Assembly: GCA_018828145.1 (NCBI GenBank) | Contig: JAHJWO010000013.1 | Span: forward strand, 62,001 to 126,000 | DNA from: Alphaproteobacteria bacterium | Lineage (GTDB): Bacteria > Pseudomonadota > Alphaproteobacteria > Rhizobiales > Devosiaceae | Length of the DNA: 64,000 bases | Reading direction: 5' to 3' | Shown: positions 1 to 13,274 of the stretch, one piece after another | How the letters are laid out: the number at the start of each line of letters is the position of its first letter | Numbering within the stretch: position 1 is the first letter of the stretch | Translations under genes and position numbers: made by a program | Notes under the pieces: generated by a model | Database searches by the model: none | What the model was told of the DNA's origin: nothing | Seen by the model: the letters and a program-made list of their open reading frames with translations, nothing else

Positions 1-1
1 T

Positions 2-1813
2 GCCGGGTCGCTGACGCCAGTGGGTGACGGGTACAGTCTTGCGGTGGACCGGGCGGAGCTGCAGCAGGGCACGCTGTCGGCGCGGCTGGCACGACCGACC
101 GTGCTGCAGGTGACCGGGTCCAGCGTGGCGCTGGATGCCGTCCGCTTCGATGTGGGCTCGGGCTCGATCACGGCGACCGGTTCGGCGGGCGAGACGCTGG
201 GCATTGCGCTCGAGATCAATGCTCTGCCGCTGTCGATCGCCAATGCCGTGGTGCCTGACCTGCAACTGGCGGGCACGCTCAATGGCCGGGCCGATATATC
301 GGGCACGGGCAGCGATCCGCAGGTGCGCTTCGAGGCGCGGGCCGAGGGCGTCAATGCGGCCGCGATCAGCGAATTCGGCATTGCGCCGCTGACGGCATCG
401 GCCAATGGGACATTCCGCAACGGCACGGTGACACTGGCCGGGCTGAGCGCCAACGGTTCGGGCGGCCTGACGATCAGTGGCTCCGGCACGGTGCCGCTGG
501 AGGGCAATGGGCTCAATCTGTCGCTGCAAGGCTCGGCGCCGCTGGCGCTGGGCAACCGCTTTGTTGCCGACCGCGGCGGGCAGCTGAGCGGCGTCCTGAC
601 GCTGGATGCGCAGGTGACGGGGAGCCTTGCGAGCCCGCAATTTGGCGGGCGGGTATCGACCAGCGGCGCTGGATATGTCGATCCGGAACTCAACCTGCGG
701 CTGCAGGGCGTGAGCGGCTCGGCGAGCCTCAATGGCGACAATCTGGTGATCGACAGCCTGGCAGGGAGCCTGGCAACGGGTGGCTCGGTGTCGGCCTCGG
801 GGTCGATCGGTCTGTCGGCTGGCTTTCCGGCCAACCTGCGCGTGGCGCTCAACTCGGCGCGCTATGCGGATGGCAATCTCTTCGTCGCGACGGTTTCGGG
901 CAGTCTCGCACTGACGGGCAACCTGACCGGCTCGCCTTTGCTGAGTGGCGATGTGTTCGTCGAGCAGGCCAATATCACCGTGCCGGAGAATTTCGGCGGC
1001 GGGGCACAATTGATCGATGTCGATCATGTGCGCACGCCGCCCGCGGTAGAGCAGACACTGGCGCGGGCGCGGATCGACGAGCGCAGCGGCGCGCCCATTC
1101 CGCAGTCCCGGCCGGCAGGCGTGGTGCTCGATATCAATCTCAGCGCGCCCAACCAGATCTTCATCCGCGGGCGCGGGCTGGATGCCGAAATGGGCGGCAC
1201 GGTGCGGCTGACGGGTCCGCTCAACGATATCCAGCCAGTGGGCGGCTTCTCGCTCAATCGCGGCCGGCTGTCGATCCTGGGACAGCGTGTGACGTTCGAA
1301 AGCGGCACGGTGACGCTGGTGGGCGATCTCGATCCATTCCTGAACCTTGTTGCGCGCACCGAAGGCGAGGGGATCACCGTCTTCGTCACCGTCTCGGGAC
1401 GCGCGTCGGACATCAATGTGACCTTCAGCTCGAGCCCCGCATTGCCGCAGGATGAAGTGTTGAGCCGGCTGATCTTCAACCGGTCGATGGGGGAGCTATC
1501 GCCCCTGCAACTGGCCCGGCTGGCCGGCGCTGCGGCGGAACTGGTGGGCGGCGGCGGCAATGGGCTGGTCGACAGCCTGCGCGGTGCGGCGGGACTGGCC
1601 GATCTCGACATCGTCACCGATGACAGCGGCAATGTGGCGGTGCAGGCGGGGACCTATATCCAGGACAATGTCTATCTGGGTGTGCAGGCGGGCGCCGGCG
1701 GCCAGAACAAGGTGACGATCAACCTCGACGTGACCGATGACCTCAAGGTGACGGGCGCGGCCGGGCAGGACGGAAATTCGAGCCTCGGCGTGTTTTATGA
1801 GCGGGACTATTAG
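2..1813 (+). CDS. tamB: Translocation/assembly module protein TamB, C-terminal part (5' truncated by window)
   Basis: The reading frame is open from base 2, so the true start lies upstream; the first in-frame GTG at 20 is not a believable start. About 600 residues remain. They are Gly/Ser/Asn-rich beta-helical repeats in the style of AsmA/TamB proteins, followed by the conserved TamB (DUF490) C-terminal domain over roughly the last 300 residues. Typical stretches are LNRGRLSILGQRVTFESGTV and LPQDEVLSRLIF, and the protein ends in an aromatic residue (FYERDY). TamB is an inner-membrane-anchored periplasmic protein that works with the BamA-like protein TamA in outer-membrane protein or lipid transport. 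tamA would be expected just upstream, outside the window. The family call is secure from sequence; function is by family knowledge. Confidence 0.93.
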   Translation, partial: AGSLTPVGDGYSLAVDRAELQQGTLSARLARPTVLQVTGSSVALDAVRFDVGSGSITATGSAGETLGIALEINALPLSIANAVVPDLQLAGTLNGRADISGTGSDPQVRFEARAEGVNAAAISEFGIAPLTASANGTFRNGTVTLAGLSANGSGGLTISGSGTVPLEGNGLNLSLQGSAPLALGNRFVADRGGQLSGVLTLDAQVTGSLASPQFGGRVSTSGAGYVDPELNLRLQGVSGSASLNGDNLVIDSLAGSLATGGSVSASGSIGLSAGFPANLRVALNSARYADGNLFVATVSGSLALTGNLTGSPLLSGDVFVEQANITVPENFGGGAQLIDVDHVRTPPAVEQTLARARIDERSGAPIPQSRPAGVVLDINLSAPNQIFIRGRGLDAEMGGTVRLTGPLNDIQPVGGFSLNRGRLSILGQRVTFESGTVTLVGDLDPFLNLVARTEGEGITVFVTVSGRASDINVTFSSSPALPQDEVLSRLIFNRSMGELSPLQLARLAGAAAELVGGGGNGLVDSLRGAAGLADLDIVTDDSGNVAVQAGTYIQDNVYLGVQAGAGGQNKVTINLDVTDDLKVTGAAGQDGNSSLGVFYERDY

Positions 1814-1840
1814 GGGCCGAACTACACGTTGCATGTGTGG

Positions 1841-1960
1841 CCCCACCCCCTCCTACCTCCCCCATCAAGGAGGCGGTTCTCTCCACTCGTGTGGCGCGAT
1901 CTAGTCCAATTCGCTGGGCAGCACCTCCCCCTTGATGGGGGAGGTTGGGAGGGGTGTGAG
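1841..1960. repeat. Intergenic inverted repeat, family A, copy 1
   Basis: Two arms of about 33 bases (from CCACCCCCTCC at about 1843 and ending GGGAGGGGTG at about 1957) are near-perfect reverse complements. Each carries the core CCTCCCCCATCAAGG or its complement, around a central spacer of about 50 bases. It lies between the convergent 3' ends of tamB and the peptide-binding protein gene, so it may also end transcription from both sides. A second copy with the same arms lies at 37136-37253. Confidence 0.8.
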
Positions 1961-1983
1961 AGCCGCGATGACCGAGTGTCAGA

Positions 1984-3840
<1,857 letters not shown>

Positions 3841-3889
3841 CTGACGGCTCCGGAATTGCAGTTTGATGACAGCAGACTAGGCGCAATCG

Positions 3890-5514
<1,625 letters not shown>

Positions 5515-5518
<4 letters not shown>

Positions 5519-6657
5519 GCGATCGACTTCCGCGGATCGAAGGCATCGCGGACAGCTTCGCCGACGAAGACCAGCAGCGTCATCATGATGGCGATGGTGA
5601 AAAAGCCGGTGAGGCCGAGCCAGGGGGCCTGAAGGTTGTTCTTGCCCTGGGCCAGCAATTCGCCGAGCGAGGGCGAGCCGGGCGGCAGGCCGAAGCCAAG
5701 CAGGTCGAGCGAAGTGAGCGTCACCACCGAACCGGAGAGAATGAAGGGCATGAACGTCAGCGTTGCCACCATGGCATTGGGCAGGAGGTGGCGGAACATG
5801 ATGGTGATGTTGGAGACGCCGAGGGCGCGGGCGGCGGCGATATACTCGAAATTACGGCCGCGCAGGAATTCGGCGCGCACGATGCCCACCAGCGACACCC
5901 AGGAGAAGAGCAGCAGGATGCCAAGGAGGACCCAGAAATTGGGGGCGATGACCGAGGAGATGATCAGCAGCAGATAAAGCGCGGGGATGGAGGTCCATAT
6001 CTCGATGAAGCGCTGGAACAGCAGGTCGACCCAGCCGCCGAAATAGCCCTGCACCGCGCCCGCGACTACGCCGATCACCGAGGAGAGGATGGTCAGCGTC
6101 AGGCCGAACAGGATGGAGATGCGGAAGCCGTAGAGCAGGCGGGCGACGACGTCGCGGCCGCGATCGTCGGTGCCGAGCCAGTGATAGTTGCCCCAGTGGC
6201 AATTGGGATCGGCCGCCTGCAGCGGATAGCGGGCGCAGTTCTCGGCCTGGGTCATGGTCCAGCTGGGTGCGACGGCGCCGGAATAGGGCAGGAAGCCGTC
6301 GACCGTGCCATAGCTGAAGCGGATGGGTGGCCAGATGGCCCAGCCATTGGCCTCGATCTCGGCGGCGATGAAATCGTCGCGGTAATTGGTGATGGCGAGG
6401 AAGCCGCCGAACCTGGATTCGGGATAATCGACAAAGGCGGGGAACAGCAGTTCGCCCTGGTAGGAGGCGACGATGGGCCTGTCGTTGGCGATGAGTTCGG
6501 AGCCGAGGGTGGCCAGGAACAGCGCGAGGAAGATCCACAGCGACCAGTAGCCACGGCGATTGGCGCGGAAATTGGCGAGCCGGCGCGCATTGAGCGGGGA
6601 GAGGAAGCGATTGCGTGGCGCCTCGATGGCGGCGGCCTGGCCTGCCATCTCGCTCAT
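5515..6657 (-). CDS. yejE: Peptide ABC transporter permease YejE
   Basis: 380 residues from the ATG at 6657 (MSEMAGQ...). This start overlaps the yejB stop by four bases; the frame is open further upstream but only as antiframe of yejB. One N-terminal membrane segment ([20 protein letters not shown]) is followed by a long periplasmic stretch characteristic of YejE (YPESRFGGF..., [17 protein letters not shown]). Then come five or so membrane helices with the BPD_transp_1 EAA-type loop ([20 protein letters not shown]). With YejB it forms the transmembrane channel. Confidence 0.94.
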
Positions 6658-7760
6658 ACTTCGCGGCTTTCGAAATCGAGGCGGGGATCGACCCACATAT
6701 AGGCGAGGTCGGAGATCAGCGAGATGATCAACCCGAGCAGCGAGAAGATGTAGAGCGTGGCAAAGACCACCGGATAGTCGCGGCTGACCACGGACTGGAA
6801 ACCGAGCAGGCCCAGGCCATCGAGCGAGAAGATGGTTTCGATCAGCAGCGAGCCGCCGAAGAAGGCGCCGATGAAGGCGCCGGGAAAGCTGGCGATGATC
6901 AGCATCATGGCGTTGCGGAAGACGTGGCGGTAGAGCACCTGGTTTTCCGTCAGCCCCTTGGCGCGGGCTGTCGTGACATATTGCTTGCCGATTTCGTCGA
7001 TGAAGGAATTCTTGGTGAGCAGGGTCGTCGTGGCAAAGGCGCCCAGACCCATGGAGATGATGGGCAAAGCGAGGTGCCAGAAATAGTCGAGCACCTGGCG
7101 CCACCAGGGGAAGCTGTCAAAGCCGGGCGAGGTGAGGCCGCGCAAGGGAAAGATCGACCAGAAGCTGCCGCCGGCGAAGAGCACGATCAGCGCGATGGCG
7201 ACGAGGAAGCCGGGGATGGCGTAGCCGATGATGACTACGGTGGAAGTCCAGACGTCGAAGCGCGAGCCGTCGCTGACGGCTTTCTTGATGCCGAGCGGGA
7301 TGGAGATGCCGTAGGCGATGAGCGTCATCCACAGGCCGAGCGAGATGGAGACCGGCATCTTCTCCAGCACCAGGTCGATGACGGAGATGTCGCGATAGTA
7401 ACTGTCGCCGAAATCGAAGCGGAGATAGTTCCACAGCATGAGGCCGAAGCGCTCGAGCGGCGGCTTGTCGAAGCCGAACTGCTTTTCGATGCGCGCGACC
7501 AGGTCGGGGGAGAGGCCCTGGCTCCCGCGATAGGTCGAGGTCGCGCCACCCTGCTGGGTCTGGGGAGCCTGGCCGGCGAGGTCGCCCCCGCCACCGCCCG
7601 TGATGCGCTCGGCAATCGAGGAGTTCTGGCCGGACAGGTTGGCGAGGGCCTGCTCGACCGGGCCGCCGGGGGCGAACTGGGTGATGAGAAACGAGATGGC
7701 CATGATGCCGAATACGGTCGGGATCATCAGCAACAGGCGGCGGAGGATGTAGGCGCCCAT
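6654..7760 (-). CDS. yejB: Peptide ABC transporter permease YejB
   Basis: 368 residues. It starts MGAYILRRLLLMIPTVFGIM, the typical DppB/YejB first helix. A Gly/Gln-rich insertion at about residues 45-85 (GGGGGDLAGQ) leads to the conserved LVARIEKQFGFDKP region, then about five membrane segments and the EAA loop (TTARAKGLTENQVLYRHVFR). It is the first gene of the yejB-yejE-yejF-yejA operon. The 208 bp upstream separate it from a divergent small gene; I see no clear promoter motif there. Confidence 0.94.
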   Translation of the reverse strand: MGAYILRRLLLMIPTVFGIMAISFLITQFAPGGPVEQALANLSGQNSSIAERITGGGGGDLAGQAPQTQQGGATSTYRGSQGLSPDLVARIEKQFGFDKPPLERFGLMLWNYLRFDFGDSYYRDISVIDLVLEKMPVSISLGLWMTLIAYGISIPLGIKKAVSDGSRFDVWTSTVVIIGYAIPGFLVAIALIVLFAGGSFWSIFPLRGLTSPGFDSFPWWRQVLDYFWHLALPIISMGLGAFATTTLLTKNSFIDEIGKQYVTTARAKGLTENQVLYRHVFRNAMMLIIASFPGAFIGAFFGGSLLIETIFSLDGLGLLGFQSVVSRDYPVVFATLYIFSLLGLIISLISDLAYMWVDPRLDFESREV

Positions 7761-7968
7761 CGGGTCTCCGGGCAGTCAAGTTTGCGTGGAGCTAAGCGCT
7801 GGGTCGTTCCGCCAGCAAATCACCATGCGGTGAAACGACTTGCGCCAAGTGCAACACTTTGATGAAGGCTTGGCAAGCTTGGAAGCGCCCCCTGGGCAAG
7901 CACTGAGCAATAACCCCTTGCCCATCCAACCCGCTCCCTGCAGGATCAGGGCATTACGAGGAGCCTGC

Positions 7969-8202
7969 ATGGCCTACCAGATCATTGCCCGAGCCAAGAA
8001 TGCGTCCATGGCAAGAGCGCTCGAAGTGGCGTTGCGGGCCTACGGGTTTCATCCGCTGGAGCAGGGCGAGGGCGGCCTGCCGGGAGTGCCGAATTTGTTC
8101 GGCGCCGAGGGTGTGCCGGTGCAGGTGCCCGAGGAAGAGGCCGGCGATGCAACTGTTCTGGCCGCGGAGCTGTTGAAGGAAATGGCGGCACCGGGCCCAT
8201 AA
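7969..8202 (+). CDS. Small DUF2007-like protein
   Basis: 77 residues from the ATG at 7969, which has a good Shine-Dalgarno (GAGGAG at 7958-7963). The frame is open upstream to 7840 but without a ribosome site. The protein has an N-terminal half that could pack as beta-alpha and ends PVQVPEEEAGDATVLAAELL. This resembles the DUF2007 'putative signal transducing protein' pattern (short ferredoxin-like fold, VPxEDAxxAxxLL ending). Function is unknown even for the family. No neighbour suggests a partner: yejB runs divergently and the next plus gene is 120 bp away. Confidence 0.6.
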   Translation: MAYQIIARAKNASMARALEVALRAYGFHPLEQGEGGLPGVPNLFGAEGVPVQVPEEEAGDATVLAAELLKEMAAPGP

Positions 8203-8321
8203 TGGCCATATTGCTGTGCCTTTGCTCGGATGCGGACCGGGCGGTTGAACGCAGCGCAGGCTTTGGCTATAAGCCAGCCCAGCTGTTAACCTTTATTAAG
8301 CCTTAGGGCAGGAGCGAACCC

Positions 8322-8933
8322 ATGACGGTTTGGATGCGCGGATCGTTGTCCGCGGTGGGCGTGGCGGCAATTGCCGTTGTGCTGGCGGCGTGCCAATCTA
8401 CCGGTTCTAATACAGCCAATCTCAATACGATCGGGGCCCCGGCCCAGCTGCAGCCGGTGCAGACGTCGACTGTGCAGCAGGGTACGCTGCCGGCAATCGG
8501 CGCAACCGGCACCGCTGCGCCCGGCCTTTCCGGCCAGCCCGTGCTGGGCGGCGTCCCCGCCCAGCAGACGGCAATGGCGACACCGACCGCTACGGCGAGC
8601 ACAGGTGGCTCCATCGTGTCGCTCGACCCGCTGGCCCAGCCCGTTGCCGGCGGCATGAGCTCCGGCCCCGAAGGCGTGTGGAATGTGGCGGCGGGTGCCG
8701 CGACCTGCCGCATCAACCTGCCGATGACCGCCAAGACCGGCACCAGCTACTACCGTGCGTCGGCTCCGGGTTGCACCGTGCCGCAGATCGCGTCGGTGAC
8801 CGGCTGGCAGCAGGTCGGCAGCCAGCTTCAGCTCTATGATGACAACGGCAATATCGCCGCTTTCCTCGCCCCGAGCGCTGGCCGCTATATCGGGACGATG
8901 GGTGGTGGCCAGGCCATCTCCATGTCGCGGTGA
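8322..8933 (+). CDS. Lipoprotein with AprI/Inh-type metalloprotease-inhibitor domain
   Basis: 203 residues. The N-terminal signal ends in a lipobox (VVLAAC, Cys at about residue 26), so it is predicted to be lipid-anchored. A Thr/Ala/Gln-rich linker fills residues 27-110. The C-terminal 85 residues match the AprI/Inh pattern: GVWNVAAGAATCRINL, a second Cys in APGCTVPQI, TGWQQVGSQLQLYDDNGN and a final GGGQAISMSR. Inh proteins guard the periplasm against secreted serralysin-type proteases. No such protease is encoded in the window, so the fold call is good but the partner is unknown. A ribosome site (AGGAG) precedes the ATG. Confidence 0.75.
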   Translation: MTVWMRGSLSAVGVAAIAVVLAACQSTGSNTANLNTIGAPAQLQPVQTSTVQQGTLPAIGATGTAAPGLSGQPVLGGVPAQQTAMATPTATASTGGSIVSLDPLAQPVAGGMSSGPEGVWNVAAGAATCRINLPMTAKTGTSYYRASAPGCTVPQIASVTGWQQVGSQLQLYDDNGNIAAFLAPSAGRYIGTMGGGQAISMSR

Positions 8934-8944
8934 TTGCCGTCGGG

Positions 8945-9051
8945 TGATGCCGGTCTGCAAACCGTGATCTTGTGCGCTTCCGGTGCTCACGTATCCTAAG
9001 ATACGCTGCGCGCCGGTTCTCCAAGATCGCGGTTTTCGACTCGGCCTGACC
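8945..9051. repeat. Intergenic hairpin element, family C, copy 1
   Basis: An imperfect palindrome of about 80 bases (8956-9038) inside a 107-bp conserved unit. The left arm (AAACCGTGATCTTG) pairs with the right arm (CAAGATCGCGGTTTT). Internal arms around GCTCACGTAT/ATACGCTGCG close the apex. It shares TGCGCTTCCGGT, CTCACGTA, CCGGTTCT and CTCGGCCTGACC with the copy at 27481-27585, while the stem bases differ in a compensated way. It sits between the lipoprotein gene and zapE and could act as a terminator. Confidence 0.75.
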
Positions 9052-9073
9052 CGACTACCGAGAGTTTTGGCGC

Positions 9074-10240
9074 TTGTCTGCCGCTCACTCCAAGCACAAG
9101 AATACCGGACCCGTCACCTCCGCCTATGCGGAGCTGGTGGGTCGTGGTGTTCTGATTGCCGACCCGGCGCAGCGCAAGGCGGCGGGGCTGCTCGATGGCG
9201 TGCTGGCGGGGCTGGAAGCAGACCGGCCCAAAGGGCTGTTCGGCAAGCTGTTTGACAAGGGCGAGCCAGTCCGGGGCCTCTATCTCCACGGCGAGGTGGG
9301 GCGGGGCAAGACCATGCTTATGGACCTGTTCTTTGCCGCCGTGCCGACCAAGCACAAGCGGCGGGTGCACTTCCACGAGTTCATGGACGAGATCCATGCG
9401 GGAATGGCCAAATTTCGCAAGAGCGCCAAGGGCAAGGATGCCGATCCGGTCGAAGCGGTGGTCAAGCCGATCGTCAAGTCGGGTTTGCGGCTGCTGTGTC
9501 TTGACGAATTCCATGTGCACGACATCACCAATGCGATGTTGCTGTACCGGTTGTTCGACAAGCTGTTCGCCCAGGGTGTGACGCTGGTGGCAACCTCGAA
9601 TGTGGTGCCGGACGAGCTCTACAAGGAGGGGCTCAATCGCCAGCTCTTCCTGCCTTTCATCGCTCTGCTCAAGCAGCATGCCGTCGTCGCTTCGCTCGAG
9701 GCGGAGCGGGACTATCGGCGGATGAAATTTGCCGGCCAGCATGTCTATGCGTTTGGCACCGGGCCAGAGGCAAGGGCGGAGATGGACCGGCTGTGGCTGC
9801 GCATCACGGGGGGAGAGCCCGGCGCGCCGGGCGTGGTTGAAAGCACCGGGCGGAAGATCCATGTGCCGCTGGTGGCCATGGGTGCGGCGCGGTTCGGCTT
9901 TGCCGACCTCTGCGAGAAGCCGCTGGGCTCGCGCGACTTCGTGCGGATTTCCCACCAGTTCGATTCGATCATCATCGACGGTGTGCCGCAGATGGACCGC
10001 AGCAAATCGGACGCGGCCAAGCGGTTTATCCTGCTGATCGACAACCTCTATGATCGAGGGGTCAAGCTCGGCGCGAGCTTTGCCGTACCGCTGGAGCAAC
10101 TGGGCAAGGACGACAAGACGGCGTTTGAATTCCAGCGCACGGTGTCCCGCCTGGTCGAGATGCAGTCCGAGGAATACCTGGCCAAGGCGCTGCGGGATGA
10201 ACCGAGCGAGGGTGTGCAGGCCCAGGCAGAACCGGGCTGA
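9074..10240 (+). CDS. zapE: AFG1/ZapE-family ATPase
   Basis: 388 residues from a TTG start at 9074 (GAGAG lies about 10 bases upstream; no in-frame ATG fits the family N-terminus better). P-loop GEVGRGKT at about residues 73-80 is followed by MLMDLFF, and Walker B is LLCLDEF at about 140-146 followed by HVHD. These are hallmarks of the AFG1-like ATPases (ZapE in E. coli, LACE1/AFG1 in mitochondria). The family is linked to cell division under stress and to turnover of respiratory-chain subunits. Placement directly upstream of mdh-suc genes is common in alphaproteobacteria. Confidence 0.92.
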   Translation: MSAAHSKHKNTGPVTSAYAELVGRGVLIADPAQRKAAGLLDGVLAGLEADRPKGLFGKLFDKGEPVRGLYLHGEVGRGKTMLMDLFFAAVPTKHKRRVHFHEFMDEIHAGMAKFRKSAKGKDADPVEAVVKPIVKSGLRLLCLDEFHVHDITNAMLLYRLFDKLFAQGVTLVATSNVVPDELYKEGLNRQLFLPFIALLKQHAVVASLEAERDYRRMKFAGQHVYAFGTGPEARAEMDRLWLRITGGEPGAPGVVESTGRKIHVPLVAMGAARFGFADLCEKPLGSRDFVRISHQFDSIIIDGVPQMDRSKSDAAKRFILLIDNLYDRGVKLGASFAVPLEQLGKDDKTAFEFQRTVSRLVEMQSEEYLAKALRDEPSEGVQAQAEPG

Positions 10241-10374
10241 AGCGAGAGGTGCCCATCCGGCACCACCCCTTCACCCATCAGCAAGGGCCAAAACGCCTTT
10301 ACGACGAAGGGTTCACTTGCCCGTGCCGACCGACAGGGTTAAGACGTGCGCCAATTCAACGCAGTCTGGGATGA

Positions 10375-11343
<969 letters not shown>

Positions 11344-11353
11344 TCGCGCTCTG

Positions 11354-11384
11354 AAAGGCCCCGCCGGCATCTGGCGGGGCTTTC
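11354..11384 (+). terminator. Rho-independent terminator after mdh
   Basis: Stem GCCCCGCC/GGCGGGGC extended by AAAG/CTTT (one bulged G), loop of 7 bases, followed by TTTC. It begins 11 bases after the mdh stop codon. Confidence 0.75.
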
Positions 11385-11477
11385 TGCGCTTCCGGCTACG
11401 GCTCTCGAAATCCACGCCATCCGCCGCGGCGGATGGCTCCCAGAGCACCACCAGGTGCCTCACAAAGGGTCAAGACA

Positions 11478-12671
11478 ATGAATATCCATGAACACCAGGC
11501 CAAGGAACTGCTCAAGGGCTATGGCGCGCCGGTCGCTGCAGGCGTGGCGATCTTCTCGGCAGACGAAGCCGAGGCGGCCGCCAAGTCGCTGCCCGGGCCG
11601 CTCTATGTGGTCAAGAGCCAGATTCATGCCGGCGGACGCGGCAAGGGCAAGTTCAAGGAACTCGGGCCCGATGCCAAGGGCGGCGTGCGGCTGGCCAAGA
11701 CCATCGACGACGTCGTGGCCTTCTCCAAGGAAATGCTGGGCAATACGCTGGTGACCAAGCAGACCGGCGATGCCGGCAAGCAGGTCAACCGCCTCTATAT
11801 CGAAGACGGCGCCGACATTGCCCGCGAGCTCTATTGCTCGCTGCTGGTCAACCGTGAAAGCGGCCGGGTGTCCTTCGTGGTTTCGACCGAGGGCGGCATG
11901 GATATCGAGGCGGTTGCAGAGCACACGCCCGAGAAGATCATCACCGTCGATATCGACCCGACCACCGGCGTGACCGAGGCCGATGTGGCCACCATCGTGT
12001 CGGCGCTCAAGCTCGAGGGCGATGCCAAGGCCGATGCGGCCAAGCTGTTCCCGATCCTCTACAAGGCGTTCACCGAGACCGACATGAGCCTGTTGGAAGT
12101 GAACCCGCTGATCGTGATGACCGACGGCCACCTGCGCGTGCTCGACGCCAAGGTGAGCTTCGACAACAATGCGGCGTTCCGCCACGAAGAGCTCAAGCCC
12201 CTGCGCGATCTCAGCGAAGAAGACGCCAAGGAAATCGAAGCGTCCAAGTATGACCTCGCCTATGTGGCGCTGGACGGCAATATCGGCTGCATGGTGAACG
12301 GCGCGGGCCTGGCCATGTCGACCATGGACATCATCAAGCTCTATGGCGCCGAGCCGGCGAACTTCCTCGATGTGGGCGGTGGCGCCTCGAAGGAGAAGGT
12401 TACGGCAGCGTTCAAGATCATCACGGCCGATCCGGCGGTGAAGGGGATCCTGGTCAACATCTTCGGCGGCATCATGCGCTGCGACGTGATCGCCGAGGGC
12501 GTGATTGCCGCGGTCAAGGAAGTGGGCCTGCAGGTGCCGCTGGTGGTTCGCCTCGAAGGCACCAATGTCAAGGAAGGCAAAGCCATCCTCGACCAGTCCG
12601 GCCTCAACGTGATCTCGGCCGACGACCTCGACGATGCCGCCCAGAAGATCGTCAAGGCCGTGCAGGGCTAG
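11478..12671 (+). CDS. sucC: Succinyl-CoA synthetase, ADP-forming, beta subunit
   Basis: 397 residues from ATG 11478 ([18 protein letters not shown]), the standard SucC start; upstream in-frame codons are discarded. An N-terminal ATP-grasp domain (GGRGKGKF at about residue 52) is followed by the CoA-ligase domain with [13 protein letters not shown] and [13 protein letters not shown]. With SucD it converts succinyl-CoA to succinate while making ATP. The gene is followed after only 4 bp by a small secreted-protein gene that separates it from sucD. This is unusual, because sucC and sucD normally abut. Confidence 0.97.
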   Translation: MNIHEHQAKELLKGYGAPVAAGVAIFSADEAEAAAKSLPGPLYVVKSQIHAGGRGKGKFKELGPDAKGGVRLAKTIDDVVAFSKEMLGNTLVTKQTGDAGKQVNRLYIEDGADIARELYCSLLVNRESGRVSFVVSTEGGMDIEAVAEHTPEKIITVDIDPTTGVTEADVATIVSALKLEGDAKADAAKLFPILYKAFTETDMSLLEVNPLIVMTDGHLRVLDAKVSFDNNAAFRHEELKPLRDLSEEDAKEIEASKYDLAYVALDGNIGCMVNGAGLAMSTMDIIKLYGAEPANFLDVGGGASKEKVTAAFKIITADPAVKGILVNIFGGIMRCDVIAEGVIAAVKEVGLQVPLVVRLEGTNVKEGKAILDQSGLNVISADDLDDAAQKIVKAVQG

Positions 12672-12675
12672 CGCC

Positions 12676-13206
12676 ATGCTCTCCGGCTTCGCACTCATCG
12701 TCGGCCTGGCCCTGTGCACCACCCCGGTGGTGGCGCAGGGCAAGGTCAAGGCAGCTGCCACGCCGCAAAGCGTGCAGGTGCTCGAAATGTGCGAGACCTT
12801 TGCCGCCGGCGACGTGCTGGCCGTGGAAGCGGCCATTGCCAAGGGCTGGGATGCCTATGACCAGGAGAGCGAAAGCCCCTTCGTCAAATCCTATGCCGGC
12901 AGCAAGGACGTGCCGGGCCTGGGCTATGCGAACATGTTCGCGCTGGTGGAAAGCTATCCGCAGAATACGTTCGGCTATTGCCGGGTGGATGTGGCGGAGC
13001 CGGCCGGCGACGGCCAGAGCCTGATCCAGGCCATCCAGCAGCTCGATCGCTATGAAGGCGAAGCCATCCAGAACGGGGATGGCAGCTTTGCCAGCCTCAC
13101 GGGCGCCGATGGTGCCACCGACCGGCTGCTGCTGGCGCATTGGAGCCAGGAGGCTTTCGTGGTGCAGCTGTCGATAAATACAGTCAAGGCCGCAGCGGCC
13201 GAATGA
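12676..13206 (+). CDS. Small secreted protein of unknown function between sucC and sucD
   Basis: 176 residues from ATG 12676, 4 bp after the sucC stop, so probably translated from the same message. A clear signal peptide is cleaved near residue 20 (TPVVAQ|GK). The mature part has two cysteines, in [12 protein letters not shown] and TFGYCRVDV, which could form a disulfide. The middle is acidic and ends [10 protein letters not shown] do not recognise a family. Base composition matches its neighbours. Its conserved-looking position inside a core metabolic operon is the only functional hint. Confidence 0.8.
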   Translation: MLSGFALIVGLALCTTPVVAQGKVKAAATPQSVQVLEMCETFAAGDVLAVEAAIAKGWDAYDQESESPFVKSYAGSKDVPGLGYANMFALVESYPQNTFGYCRVDVAEPAGDGQSLIQAIQQLDRYEGEAIQNGDGSFASLTGADGATDRLLLAHWSQEAFVVQLSINTVKAAAAE

Positions 13207-13274
13207 GTTTAACGGCGCCTTGCTCCGGCAGGCGGAAGACGGCGCCGAGCGCCCAAACGACGGAAGAGAAGTAG

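Noticed and set aside
20..22. GTG as start of the first gene
   Set aside because: The frame is open to the window edge and TamB is much longer than 600 residues, so this codon is internal.
6658..7104. N-terminal extension of yejE to 7104
   Set aside because: This part is the shadow of yejB. The ATG at 6657 with the ATGA overlap gives the normal YejE length.
11460..12842. Long minus-strand frame opposite sucC
   Set aside because: Antisense shadow of a conserved gene; no motif and no ribosome site.
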